Source of the DNA: Syngnathus acus
Taxonomy: Eukaryota > Chordata > Actinopteri > Syngnathiformes > Syngnathidae
Assembly: GCF_901709675.1 (NCBI RefSeq)
Contig: NC_051087.1
Location: forward strand, 1,072,001 to 1,136,000
Direction: 5' to 3'
Length of the DNA stretch: 64,000 nt
Made by a program: the position numbers and the translations under genes. A model generated the notes under the pieces. It was not told the origin of the DNA. It did no database searches and saw only the letters and a list, made by a program, of their open reading frames with translations. Shown here piece by piece: positions 20,096 to 30,908 of the stretch. Position 1 is the stretch's first letter; every line of letters starts with the position of its first letter.

Positions 20096-20768
20096 TTATT
20101 CTTATTTATCTTTATCAAGTTAGTGAACAAAAGTGTGTAAACGAGTGAGCGCGTACTTCCTGTTCTGTCGGTGATATCACATTTACATGCACCAAAGTAG
20201 CAAAAAAGCTGTCAAAATGGACTGTGAATAAAAGAAAATACATATTTTGTCAAATGTAGAAACATTCTTTACAGATACAAACGTTAGTGCTAGTTAGCGG
20301 TATCTTCATTTGCAAGCTTTTCACCAATTCACGTCGGTTTTGTTTTTCACGATTCAAACACACTAAACCGCTACAACATCAAGGAATAAAAATAGAAATA
20401 TCTCCGCTTCACATAAGCATGATTGTTTGTCCAGCTTATGCTGGTGTGCGTTTGCATAGTTTGCACGGCCGCGTCAGTTCTCACAAACGAGGTCAGCGAT
20501 AATAAAAACAAAGCTTAACACTCCAACGTCATCATATTTCTAACCCTTAAAGTATCTACAATCGAAATATTTCACTGCAATTAACTTGCGGAAAAACAAA
20601 AGCACACAATTTCCCTTTGGGATGAAAATAAATACAGTAAAATAGATAAATACAGCACAAGTACAATTTATATATTGATACTCTCGAATGTGATTAAGGA
20701 GAGAAAAACTGTGGAATGTTAAAGACTCCGAGTAGATATGTGTTTTTGTTGCGCTCCATCCAAACATT

Positions 20769-20774
20769 TTTATT
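20769..20774 (-). terminator. Candidate poly(A) signal of ccsap
   Basis: A minus-strand AATAAA lies 25-31 nt beyond the ccsap stop codon at 20800. If used, the 3' untranslated region would be unusually short. Others may exist downstream. Confidence 0.45.
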
Positions 20775-20799
20775 TTTGCGTGGAGGCGTGTCCTTTCGT

Positions 20800-21958
20800 C
20801 TACCTGACCCGTGCAGAGAAGCAGCGCATGTACTCCGTCACCCAGCGCTCGGAGGCGGACGTCGTCAGCTGCCAGCGTCTCAGCTTGTCCGGGTCGGCTG
20901 AGCGAGCGCGACGGCGATCGGCGCTCGCCGGACGCTTGTCGGGAGGACGCAACATCATGGTCGGTGTCTGGACACTTGCGTCGCAACGCTCGCCCTGAAG
21001 GTGGGAATTCACCATTTTTCATGTCCTCATTAAATTGAGTGTCAGACATGATTGAATTTTTTTTTTTTTAGTGATGCACATTATCAACCAAGTGTTTACG
21101 ATACATTAGCTTAGCAGTAGCTTACCTCAGTCAAGGACTTACATTGTTGGGCGTTACAACTTTGCTGGTGTGAGCGTCTTCGCATCGGCTCCGCTGGTTG
21201 TCCCTGGCGCCCCCCAGTGGCGGTTGGCTCTTAGCGCGCTCTGGTTTGCGGTCAGCTGACAACTTGTTGCTGCGGCAACTGCCCTGGCGGGGGCAGGATT
21301 GTCCTGTCGGTACCGCCGTTGCCTTGGGTGGATCCGTGTTCAAGTCGGGTGAGTCTGCTGGGCCGTTGGCGGGCTCCAGCTCGTCTGAGGCGCCGCTCGG
21401 GTTAGGAGAAGCTGAGACCGCGTTTTCTGTCTGTGCCACTTCTGTCGCAAATCCAAAGAAAGAACATTCATTGTTTGTTTTTACCTTTCTGTGACAAATC
21501 AAAAGAACATCACATCCTTTCCTGCTGGCGACAGGTGTCGAAATTAAACGCTTAATCGGTCATCACATTCGGCGTTACCATGGCAACAAAGAACATGCCG
21601 GTGTCTCACCTGCAGGTGTCACTGCATCGGCGTCCACGGCTTCCTCCTCTGCTTCCTGCTCCTCCTCCTCGTTTGACGGCTTCCCGGCACCAGGACTGGA
21701 CATCAGCTGGTTTGTTACGGCGGTAACGGACAGCGGAGCCACCCGGTTGCATCTGGCCCGAGGTCCGGCGGTCCTGGGCGTGGACTGGCCGCTGGATAGC
21801 ACAGAGCCGCCCTCCCAGAACCAGGGCTTGTGCGAGTGCTCCATGACCCGCCGAGTCAGGCGGTAATGTAGGGAATCCTCGTAGCATTTGGAAAAGGTCT
21901 CCCACTTGGGCTCCCGGAACTTCTTCATGTACTCCGTTCGGACTTTCTTGGTCACCAT
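20800..21958 (-). CDS. ccsap: Centriole, cilia and spindle-associated protein (CCSAP)
   Basis: Microtubule-associated protein of centrioles, cilia and mitotic spindle. Three coding exons: 21610-21958, 21143-21441 and 20800-20994, giving 280 aa (human about 270). The start at 21958 lies in GTCGCCATGG, a strong Kozak context. The family is recognised from its two ends. The N terminus has [20 protein letters not shown] then [20 protein letters not shown], and the C terminus has [17 protein letters not shown], against human TEYMRCYSARA. The middle is low complexity, with an acidic [16 protein letters not shown] run and Ser/Pro-rich sequence, as in other CCSAPs. The protein carries no enzymatic motif. 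The call rests on the two conserved blocks and is strong. Confidence 0.9.
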
Positions 21959-24143
21959 GGCGACGAGTGTGACGTCGCTGCTGGGATGCAAGTGTGAGAC
22001 AAAGCTTAGGGTACATACACGTTCCCAAAATAGACAAACATATGCAAATAAATAGCCTGTATAGGTCTATCCTCCTTCAGTGCAAAGTAAAATAATATTC
22101 TGCCAAAGCAATGGTCCCCGAGTTGCTTCTTGGTTATAATAGTGGTCCCTTGGATAAAACCAGTTGAAAGCTTTATTCCAAAACAGTCCATTGACAGTAA
22201 AAAATATACACCAGCATGAATTAATTATGATTCGGTTACTGGTTCGATTTGTAACGTGTCAGTAAATAGTAAACAAACGAGGTGTGTTGTTTCTTACACG
22301 ACATTTTGCAGCGGTTTCCGGCAAACGGTCCTAGGTGACGTCACCTGCCAGGTACAGTACAAAGCCACGCCCCCCTTTTGGCTGATCTCGGCTAAGTGGA
22401 TCTACTCCACACGCGCGCTGTCACGTGACCCGCAACCTGTCAGCTTCAATGGAAACAACATTCATTATTGATGATTCACCTGAGCTGCTCGCGTTATTAG
22501 TGGTCTTTTTTTTTTTTATCGAGAAAACGTCTTACGCAATGTTGAATGTTGAGGTCTTGTAAGGTTTAGAAACGCTCAACGACGACGGGCACGTTCCCGC
22601 CGTTCAGTAGGTTTGGGGAAACACAGCGAGGCGTTTAAAAGACGACGATAACGGGACCGATTTGAGACAGTTCCACTCACACAGGGAAGGAGTTCGGGTT
22701 CCTATGCTAACCTCTTGAGTCGCGTAAATCCCTCTAGAGTAGTACTAGCATCGGTTCGGTTCTGTTCAGCCCTGCAAGAGGCAGGGGAAGTGTAAGCTAA
22801 CGTGAGTGGAGACAACCATTTCCGGTTTGGACCTTCAGCGTATGAAACGAAAGAAAAAAGATATAGGGTCCTAAAATAATTACGCAATCAAATAATCACT
22901 GCAAACCAAAATGTCACCTACTAAAAAATATATATCTCGTCTTGATTCACTCCGATGTGCGGTAAAAAAATATTCTTTTGTATGTATGGCAATGTATGTA
23001 TGAATGTACTGGAACGCATTTCCGGTGACGTCACGAGCTGCACAAGTTGGCTGCAGTGTTGAACATGTCCACAAGGTGGAGCCATTCGCGACTGAAGCCC
23101 ATTGAAAAGCAACCTGTTGTCGGGGGAATATAATATATTGCAAAACCTCCTGAGATGAACAGCAAAATTCCAATTCCTTGCTGATATGTCATGTCACATT
23201 TAGAAGTAAAGAGAAAACCATGGTGGTTTGTCACTTTAATAGAACCGTAACAAGTTGGTCAACAGGTACAACTTTGCTGCTCACAAACTGAATCACTCAC
23301 GTCCATCGATAAGATATAAATAGCCAACCAAGAAAACGAATAATCATCAAATACATCAAATGATCAAGTATCCAAGAGTTAAGTTAGGGACATCAAATGA
23401 GAAGGCGTACAAAATAGCGCAAACGTCGGGTATCCAGTTTGAAAAAACAAATAAACAAAATCACATTGTGGCAGTTTAATTAGTAAACAAAAGCAAAGAA
23501 GCTAATCTAGACTTTTAATGAGACAAGATGGCCGTGAGGACAAACTGGTAAGGAAGGAAAGGCCTTTCAGCATTTGATAGCCTTGAAATCCAGCTTGAGG
23601 TCCATGTACTAGTGCGCTTTGTCCTCACTGGTAACACACGAGGCGCTGACAAGGTCGCCAGTCGCGACAATTAGCATGTCAAAGGCTAGTAGCCTCAAAA
23701 GGTCAAAGTGGTCCTAGTGTGCAAAAACTCAAATTGGCAAAAATCGGTGGTGTCCATACAACTAATTGGCAAATATCAGCTCTTTAAAAATTAATAATTA
23801 GCCATTTCTTCTGCCTGTTGTAAAGCTAAATATACAGTAAAGGGCAATAAATAAAAAAGAAAAGTATTGTAAAAACAAATAATGTTCTGCTATTTGTTAT
23901 TCATCTTTGCAGTTGTGTCATTTCATTCATTATATCTTTTCAGACTTTAATACGCTAAATATCGGAATCAGCCTAAAAAAAAACAAATCCGTATCGGTGG
24001 GACCTTTCTCCTAGTGCGCTTAATCGAGAGGACAGAGCGTGTACTACGTAGTACATAGACCTTAAGATGGATCTGGAGAAAATGCTGAGATGTTTTGTTA
24101 TTTACGGGCTGTGAGACAAAGGCAACATGTCGTCGTTGTCGTC
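21959..24143. other. Spacer between ptp4a1 and ccsap
   Basis: No coding exon was recognised. The part next to ccsap (21959-22700) should contain its promoter and leader; the part next to ptp4a1 (about 23500-24143) is probably ptp4a1 3' untranslated sequence. No clear repeats stand out except AT-rich tracts. Confidence 0.45.
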
Positions 24144-25218
24144 CTACTGAATGCAGCAGTTGTTGCGATGGCTGTTGGAATCTTTGAAGCGCAGGCGCAT
24201 CTTTGGACGATATTTCTCCAGGTAGAAGAGCTGCTTGCTGTTGAACGCGCCGCGACGCTTCCTGGACCAAACGCAACGGCAAAAAAAAAAAGAATTAACA
24301 TTTTTTTTGGGATGGCAAAAAAAAAGATAACATTTTTATGGGATGGCACATTTGATTTCTTAGCCATGACGGGTTACTGCGAAGAAAATGTTGCCACTCA
24401 CTGCCGAATGAACTGCACAGCATCTTCATACTTCATGCCGCACTCAATGAGGGCGAGGGCGACCAGGACGGGAGCTCTGAAATGCAAACGAGACATTGGA
24501 TGGGGAACGCGGGGCAACGGCGGCGAGGCGGCGAGGGCCGGCCGCTCACCTGCCGAGGCCCGCCACGCAGTGCACGGCCACGCAGCAGCCGGGCTCCTCG
24601 CGGAACTTGAGCTTGAGCAGGTTGAGCCAGTCGTCCACAATCTGGTTGGAGGGAGGAGCGCCGTCGTCAAACGGCCAGTCCTGCGTGGGGGCGGAAAGTG
24701 GGACATGCGCAAAAATAAAAAAAACGGCTCGCAATGCTCATAGAGGGAAAAAAAACCAACGTGACTCACCAGGACTTGAATTCCCTCCTTAACAACCAGA
24801 GTGGCGTCATATGTGGCCTCGCACACCCTCACTGCCGTGGTCACGCCGTACTTCTTCAGCTCCTGCAGGCGACAGGCAACACGCGTCAAACGCCACCGTG
24901 GCTACGGTTGCTAACAGCGATTAGCAACTGCCCTCGTCACTGGCCGTCAATGGCCAACTCTCACATTTTGGGACAAAGACTAAAACACAAATTTTCCTCG
25001 AGACAACAAAATGATGGCCACGCACGGTAACAAATCGACTTGATGCACTTAGACGAGGGATGTGAAAATCTTTAAACGTTATGACACTTTGTGGGAGTCA
25101 AGACGAGGCTCACCTCAATGAACTTGTTGAGGGTGGCGTTGGTGGGGTTGTGAGTGATGAGAAACCTCATGTTCTTGTAGGTGATTTCCACCGGTGCGGG
25201 TCTGTTCATGCGCGCCAT
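24144..25218 (-). CDS. ptp4a1: Protein tyrosine phosphatase PRL-1 (PTP4A1)
   Basis: Small prenylated dual-specificity-type phosphatase of plasma membrane and endosomes; PRLs also bind CNNM magnesium transporters. Five coding exons: 25114-25218, 24770-24862, 24550-24680, 24402-24476 and 24144-24261, giving 173 aa, exactly the length of human PTP4A1. It starts [19 protein letters not shown]. The catalytic P-loop HCVAGLGR (C-X5-R) and the general-acid loop WPFDDGAPP are intact. The C terminus has a basic stretch ([14 protein letters not shown]) and the farnesylation box CCIQ. RNNCCIQ and MARMNRP favour PTP4A1 over PTP4A2 (CCVQ) and PTP4A3 (CCVM). The neighbouring lgsn gene is also next to PTP4A1 in mammals. 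A spliced leader with an upstream ORF is proposed at 25600-25700. Confidence 0.95.
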
Positions 25219-28154
25219 AGCGACAGGTAAAAAAGAAGCGGGGAAAAAAAGGCAGGATGGCTTCGGCACAGGGAGGGGAGAGCTAGAGACGCAAAACGTA
25301 AACAGTTTGGCGTGGAGGGACGGGGATCCTCCGGGCGGCGGTGGCGGGCGTCTGGTCGGGCGACCGCTCAGGGGGTGGCGGGCGGGCGGTCAGGCAGGCG
25401 GGCGTGTACGCCGGGGAGGGTGGGACAACAAAACGAGCCTTGCTCGTGGCCGGGCGGGAGCCGACGGGGTGGGGCGGTGCGCAGCGGGTCAAGTTACCCC
25501 ATCCAGGCCGAGTTGTCGCTGGTTACGGGAGGCGTCCCGCTCGTGGCTTCGTCCTCCTGAGGCTCAGGTGCGTTCCGGGCGGTTGCGGAGTTGGACCGTT
25601 CACTCGTCTGCATAAGCGGCGTGCTGAGCCTGGCAGTAGTCTCCGCTGCCCTTCAGAAACTCCATAAATGTGCGACCCAGAACACCACAGAACTGCTGCG
25701 AGGATGACATCAACAACAAACTCAACGCTTTGCAAGAAACGCACTTCAAAATCACTTTTCATTTTCTACCATACGGTGGAAGCTCGACAGCGCATCCCTA
25801 GCTTTATAGAAAGTCCTGTCTCACTTGTCATCATGCTAACAAATATCAAACTTTGCTAACCACTAAAGCGGGGTTGATGTCAAGCGAGCTGACGAATTAA
25901 AAGAAACCAGAGTGAGCCAGATTTAATGACTTGCGACAGAGCATCAGCAAGGGACAGAAAGCCATCTCAGAAAGTCGCAAGTAACTGATGCATACGGTTT
26001 CGAGTGCAATCCCGAAACATTCCCATTTCAAACACATTGTATGATATTCAGCATTTTGATGCAATGTCAGATTTGGGGATATCTTGTCACATTGCAAATG
26101 ATTGGCAATTGTAAGAGGGAGTTTGTTTTTGAGAGGGGGTGGGGAAACACTTGCAGATTTTCACTATTTGCGTCAAGACTCTGCAATTAGTGGGGGCACA
26201 CTTAATAAAAACAGCTTCCTGCCACCTTGTGTAAACGAAGTCTTCTCGAACTTGTTGGAAAGTTGGAGAATGTCTGCACCTGCCCTGACCAATGGCAACT
26301 AAACATCTTTATCTTCATTAGATGGTGTACATAAAGAAGCATCTCACTGAGTATATTTCAATGTGGTTTATTTGCATGGTCGCCTGTCGTCATCGCAACA
26401 AAGCTCTGCCGTGACGTCACCGCGTCTGACAAGTGTGTCATCCAACTCGACACCAGCCACTTGTTCTTAACTTAAAATTGGCATTTAAGGCGACTTTGTA
26501 TGTTTTGAATGTTTTATTCTAACGAATCTTGTCTCAAAATCTTGTTATAAAACACGTCACGAGAACGACCGGCTAAATCCGCCATTGTCCGGTTCAAACT
26601 GCATCTGGCCAACATGGCGGCCCAAGTGACAAAGAAGGAAGCAGAAGACGCCTAATGAGTCTCGAACTTGACACAGTAGATTCTAGGTTTGGTCGTACGA
26701 GTTGTTACCGAAATGTCAAAAGAAAGCACAGAAGAGGTTGCCTTTTGTGCCGCCGCCATGTTGGGCTGACAAACGGAATGTCGCCGAACATGGCGCCTCG
26801 ACAAAACCACAACGGGAGGAAAAAAAAAAAACCCACCAAAACACAACCAAAAAGAGAAATAACAAGCCCATTTTGTTCCCATACAAAGCAAACGAATGTC
26901 GCTTGTAGAACCACTCGAGCCAAGCTACCGCCATCGGGTTCCGAGGAGCGCCCACATTGTGTTATTTTCTCGTGCCTTTTATACTACATTTGCAATCTTT
27001 AGCTGACACCATTAGACTTTCCGAACCAGCTTTAAAAGCGCAACGAAGCCGTGATTTTGTGTGTGTGTGTGGGGGGGGGGGGGGGGGGTACTCGTTGAAG
27101 CATACAGAAAAAGAAAAGGAAAAAAAAAAAACAATACTCACTGGGATATGCTTACTCATTGAAGATTGTAACTTAATCATACAGCCGGTCCTCAGGTGGG
27201 GAAACGATGAAATGCTTCTTCACCATTCGAGCCCGTCGTTACGTTACGTGAGCGAGCGAGTGGAGCCCAAAGTCTTCACAATCGAGAAAGCAAAACCAAG
27301 TACTTCTTCTCAGGACCTTCAAAACAAAATTCTCTCACATGCGTAAAACATTTTTAGAGCCGGAGTAAATGAATTAGAACACACCCTCCGTTGTTATATT
27401 ATAGGAAATGATCATATTTAATGGCTGATCGTCCCCCAAGAAGTTTGTTTCCATTTGGAAGGCGCTTTTCAAGTTTATGTTGAAGGATAGCTCAGGAGGC
27501 TAACGTCATTTCCTCTGATGCAACTTTGATGCAGCTCTTCAAACCCCACCCTGACAATAAAATAAAAAAAAGTCACACGCATTTTGATCTTTTTTTTTTT
27601 AATGTACAAAATGTATTTCTTTTTCAAAAGTGGAAAAAAAAAAGGGCAAAATAAAAAAAATCATGACCTTTTCTCGTTCTCTTTTTAAAGTGCATGCAGT
27701 TATTTATACAGCTTTGGATTTCATCTTAACGTGCAAACACATTTAGAGAACATTCAACACAGTACAAACCGACCTGCTAAACTTTTCTTTTGTTTTTTAT
27801 ATTTTTTTATGTTGTAGTCTTCAAATCTACCATTCAGAAACAATCAAACAATGCAACCTGGAGTGTCATTCTGTCTATATAGTGCAAAATGCATCCATCC
27901 AAGTGGCTATATGTGCTCCTGGCGCTTTCCTGTTGTCTCCACACGCAAGCCTCACTTTGGTTGCCGTCTTTCTGGAAAGGCAGAAAGCAGCTGAGCTCGA
28001 CATTTTTGCACCGCTAGGACACAAAAGGCCCCTAAATGGTCACCAGCGGCAACCAATTGGTTCCAAGTTATGTCATTTCTCTGTCCGGCGGGTGGGAGCC
28101 AGTCAATCCCCAGCTGCAGTGGGGCGGGGAAGGCAAAAAAAAGAACCTTCCACC
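25219..28154. other. Divergent spacer between ptp4a1 and lgsn
   Basis: The left end holds the proposed ptp4a1 leader exons. Around 26600-26810 are three copies of a CAACATGGCGGC-like word, two on plus and one on minus, two of which open very short frames. A GT/G run sits at 27058-27089. AT-rich sequence fills 27540-27850. No other coding exon was recognised. Confidence 0.45.
25600..25665 (-). promoter_or_regulatory. 21-codon upstream ORF in the ptp4a1 leader
   Basis: A minus-strand ATG at 25665 opens a 21-aa frame (MEFLKGSGDY ... AYADE) ending in TGA at 25600-25602. It lies in a plausible leader exon: a good acceptor (CATCCTCGCAG) stands just upstream near 25695, and a donor (GATGGGGTAAC) about 100 nt downstream near 25496. 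A candidate acceptor (GCGTCTCTAG) near 25285 would join this leader to the exon carrying the ATG at 25218. Conserved upstream ORFs that tune PRL translation to magnesium have been described in mammals; that this is the same element is my inference. Confidence 0.55.
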
Positions 28155-28159
28155 ATTGT

Positions 28160-28177
28160 ACCAATTGTGTATAAAAA
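28160..28177 (+). promoter_or_regulatory. Candidate lgsn core promoter: CCAAT and TATA box
   Basis: ACCAATTG at about 28160 is followed by TATAAAAA at 28170-28177. A TATA box here would place the transcript start near 28200, about 45 bp before the chosen lgsn ATG at 28246, and would leave the open frame upstream (from 28036) untranscribed. Confidence 0.5.
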
Positions 28178-28245
28178 TTAATGTCCCACTGAGGACCTCA
28201 CTTGACAATCAAATTCCACAAAGCAGAGTTGATTCAAATGTACAA

Positions 28246-30589
28246 ATGAATGACTCTGAAGATTCCAAGGTGACGACTCCGCACTTCATGGACTCAAGCA
28301 AAAGCCCACGTAGGAGCCAAGACCAAATGGACGGCACAGGAATGAGCGTGCAGAGAAGGAAAGGGGTGAGAGTCACGCCCCCCATCGACTGGGTCCGAAT
28401 CTCGCACAAACCTCCAGACTCTCCTATCTCTGGTGGACCCCCAACTGAGCCATTGGACCTACCCGCGATGGAGGGACCAGACGTCGGGGGGGACTTGATT
28501 CGGGCTCCTCTGAGTCGGGCGCCGCACAGGCAGACTGTGGAGCAACTGAAGAGTTTCCTGAAGGACGGAGCGGCTCTCCACCCTGGAGGAAGTCCTTACT
28601 CTTACCTGCACGGGGGCAGCGGCGGCAGCCCTGACGTCAGCCCACAAAGAACGTTCAGTACCTTCAAACCTCAGCCTGATGCTTCCAGAGAGAATTCTCC
28701 TATTCAGGTGCCTCCCACCATGGAGTCATCCAGCTCGTTCAGGCCCGATGCCAACACAAATAGGCAGATAGAATTCCCGACTCGCATATGCAACAGCGGA
28801 GGCTCCCGCCGAGAGACCAAAGCTCCTCATACAGGTCGGTTGTGACAGATTTACGACGGGGATTGTGCAGATGTTTTGGAGAGATGATGAGAAATCGTTT
28901 TCAGACATGAGCCTTACGGTTAGAGGCCCACTCTTGCCTGTAGATCACGGAAACGAGAACCTGGACGCGTCAGGGAATCAAAGGTTCATCTCCAGCATGG
29001 AGATCATCAAGCAGCAGATGGCCAGGGAGAACATCAACTTTGTACGATTCGAGGCCACCGACCTGCACGGGGTGTCCAGATCCAAGACTGTGCCTGTCCG
29101 CTTCTTTCATGTAATCACCTACACCCAACCCATCCACCCATCCACCCATCCATCCACCCATCCATCCATCCATCCATCCATCCATCCATCCATCCATCCA
29201 TCCATCCATCCATCCATCCATCCATCCATCCATCCATCCATCCATCCATCCATCCATCCATCCATCCATCCATCCAACATTCTATCTAACCTTCATTCCA
29301 GGAAAAGGCAGTGTACGGAATCCCAATGCCGAGGAGCTACCTGGAGCTGACGCTGAGTCCAAAGAGCAACGAGGTGGACCACGCCAACGCCGCCAACTTC
29401 AGCAGTGACATCCTCCTGATCCCGGACCTGTCCACTTTCCGTATCCTCCCGTGGGCCGAGCAGACGGCGAGGGTCATCTGCGACCCGTGCACGGTGACGG
29501 GCAGCCCCCTGCGGACGTCACCTCGCCTCCTGGCCAAGCAGCTCCTGGGCCAGCTCCAGAGCCTGGGCTTCTCCCTGCGCTCCTCCTTCACCTACGAGTG
29601 CTGCGTCCTGGGGGCGCCGGACCGCATCGGGCCCAAGACGTTGCTGTTTCCTGCCACCACGCTGCTGGGTAATCACGACCTGCCTTTCTTCCAGCAGCTG
29701 GTGGACGGCATGTACTGCATGGGCGCCGACGTAGACAGCATGGCCTCGGCCAGCGGGCCAGGCCAGATGGAGATCAACCTGAGGCCCGAATTTGGCATCG
29801 CGGCAGCTGACAGCGCCTTCACCTTCCGCACCGGCATCAAGGTTGAAAGTTGTCTGCTTTATTTCCAGACCCAGGGTCCGGCGTAGCGCAAAATTCTTTT
29901 CCTCTCTTTGTTTCTGGTCCTGCCAACAAAAGGAGATGGCCCGCAAGCACAGCTACATCGCAAGCTTCTTCACGGACGACGGCCTCTACAACGCCGGCGT
30001 GCTCTCCCACAGCCTGTGGGACGCCGGCGGACGCCGTAGCCTGTTCCAAAGCGGGGAGAAGGCGACGGGCGAGCTCTCCGACATGGGCCGGCGGTGGCTG
30101 GCCGGGCTCCTGACGCACTCGGCCGCCCTCAGCTGCCTGATGTCGCCGGGCCTCGGGTGCCGGAGCCACATGGCCAAGGCCGTGAAGGACCCGAAGCGGA
30201 TGCTGTACGCCACGTACGGCTGCAACGACAACAGCAGCTCCTTCAACGTCAAGTCCCACGGAGGACGCGAGACCCACATCGACAACAAGCTGGGCTCGGC
30301 CATGGCCAACCCCTACGTGGTTCTGGCCGCCACCGCCGCCGCCGGACTGGACGGCGTCCGGCGCAACTTGACCATCGAGGGCGGCTTGCACAAGGCGCCC
30401 GGTCAGCAGAAGGAATTTTCAATTCCCGTCAAGCTGGACGACGCCCTGGAGGCCCTGGCCGAAGACCACGTCATCCGCAGTGCCCTGGGGGAACCCTTTG
30501 TCCAGTACTTCATCGCCATGAAGAAGTTTGAGATTGAGACCCAGGAACTGGATGACGAGAGGAACAAGTGCCTGGAATATTTTATCTAG
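28246..30589 (+). CDS. lgsn: Lengsin, lens glutamine synthetase-like protein
   Basis: Member of the class I glutamine synthetase superfamily recruited as a lens fibre protein; mammalian lengsin is regarded as lacking synthetase activity. Four coding exons: 28246-28834, 28905-29110, 29302-29841 and 29933-30589, giving 663 aa from the chosen start. The C-terminal 430 residues align throughout with lengsin: [82 protein letters not shown] and the end [10 protein letters not shown]. Exon 1 (about 196 aa, Pro/Ser-rich) does not resemble the shorter mammalian N terminus. The start is uncertain; ATG 28246 is preferred because a TATA box lies just upstream. An AATAAA follows at 30665-30670. fam83b is convergent, 319 bp away. 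Confidence 0.9.
29131..29276 (+). repeat. CCAT tetranucleotide microsatellite in an lgsn intron
   Basis: About 36 units of CATC, with a few CCAC variants at the left end, fill most of the 191-nt intron between 29110 and 29302. Its translation is an open frame of His-Pro-Ser-Ile repeats, which is an artefact. Confidence 0.97.
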
Positions 30590-30664
30590 AATCTTGCCAC
30601 GATCAAATCAAAATATAAGATGTGTTCAAATGGACGTGTCATTGCTACCGTGGTACGGTTAACA

Positions 30665-30670
30665 AATAAA
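30665..30670 (+). terminator. lgsn poly(A) signal
   Basis: AATAAA lies 76 nt after the lgsn stop codon in the 319-bp gap between the convergent lgsn and fam83b stops. Confidence 0.7.
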
Positions 30671-30908
30671 GCTGAAGTAGAAGATGTCGTTTTGTTTTTA
30701 TAGCTTATAGTTGAAATGTGACTTGTAAAGTTTCAAGTCTGTCCTGAGTTGTCTTGAAAAACCAAGCCAAGTCAAGTCTAGTCAAAGAGATTCCGTTGTA
30801 TTTCCATCAGGCCGAGAAACTCGGCGTTGAGGGATACAAGACGTCGCATTTGTGTCTCTTCAAAGCAAGAAGATTGCGAGCACCTGACCACATTCACCGT
30901 CTTCCGGT

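Larger units (their letters stand above)
17282..20799. other. Spacer between hk1 and ccsap
   Basis: Besides the two CCAAT modules just above hk1, this holds no recognised exon. It contains a C run at about 18599-18619, an AT-rich block at 19790-20110 with three near-copies of CTATACATG(G/C)TC(A/T)TTT, and a long open frame at 19395-19793 that matches nothing recognised and is rejected as coding. Confidence 0.5.

Noticed and set aside
28036-28245. Upstream in-frame extension of lgsn to an ATG at 28036
   Set aside because: It would translate through a TATA box and unconserved sequence; the ATG context is poor.
28865-29350. Open frame with His-Pro-Ser-Ile repeats
   Set aside because: Translation of the CATC microsatellite in the lgsn intron; the real lgsn exon ends at 29110 with a GT donor.
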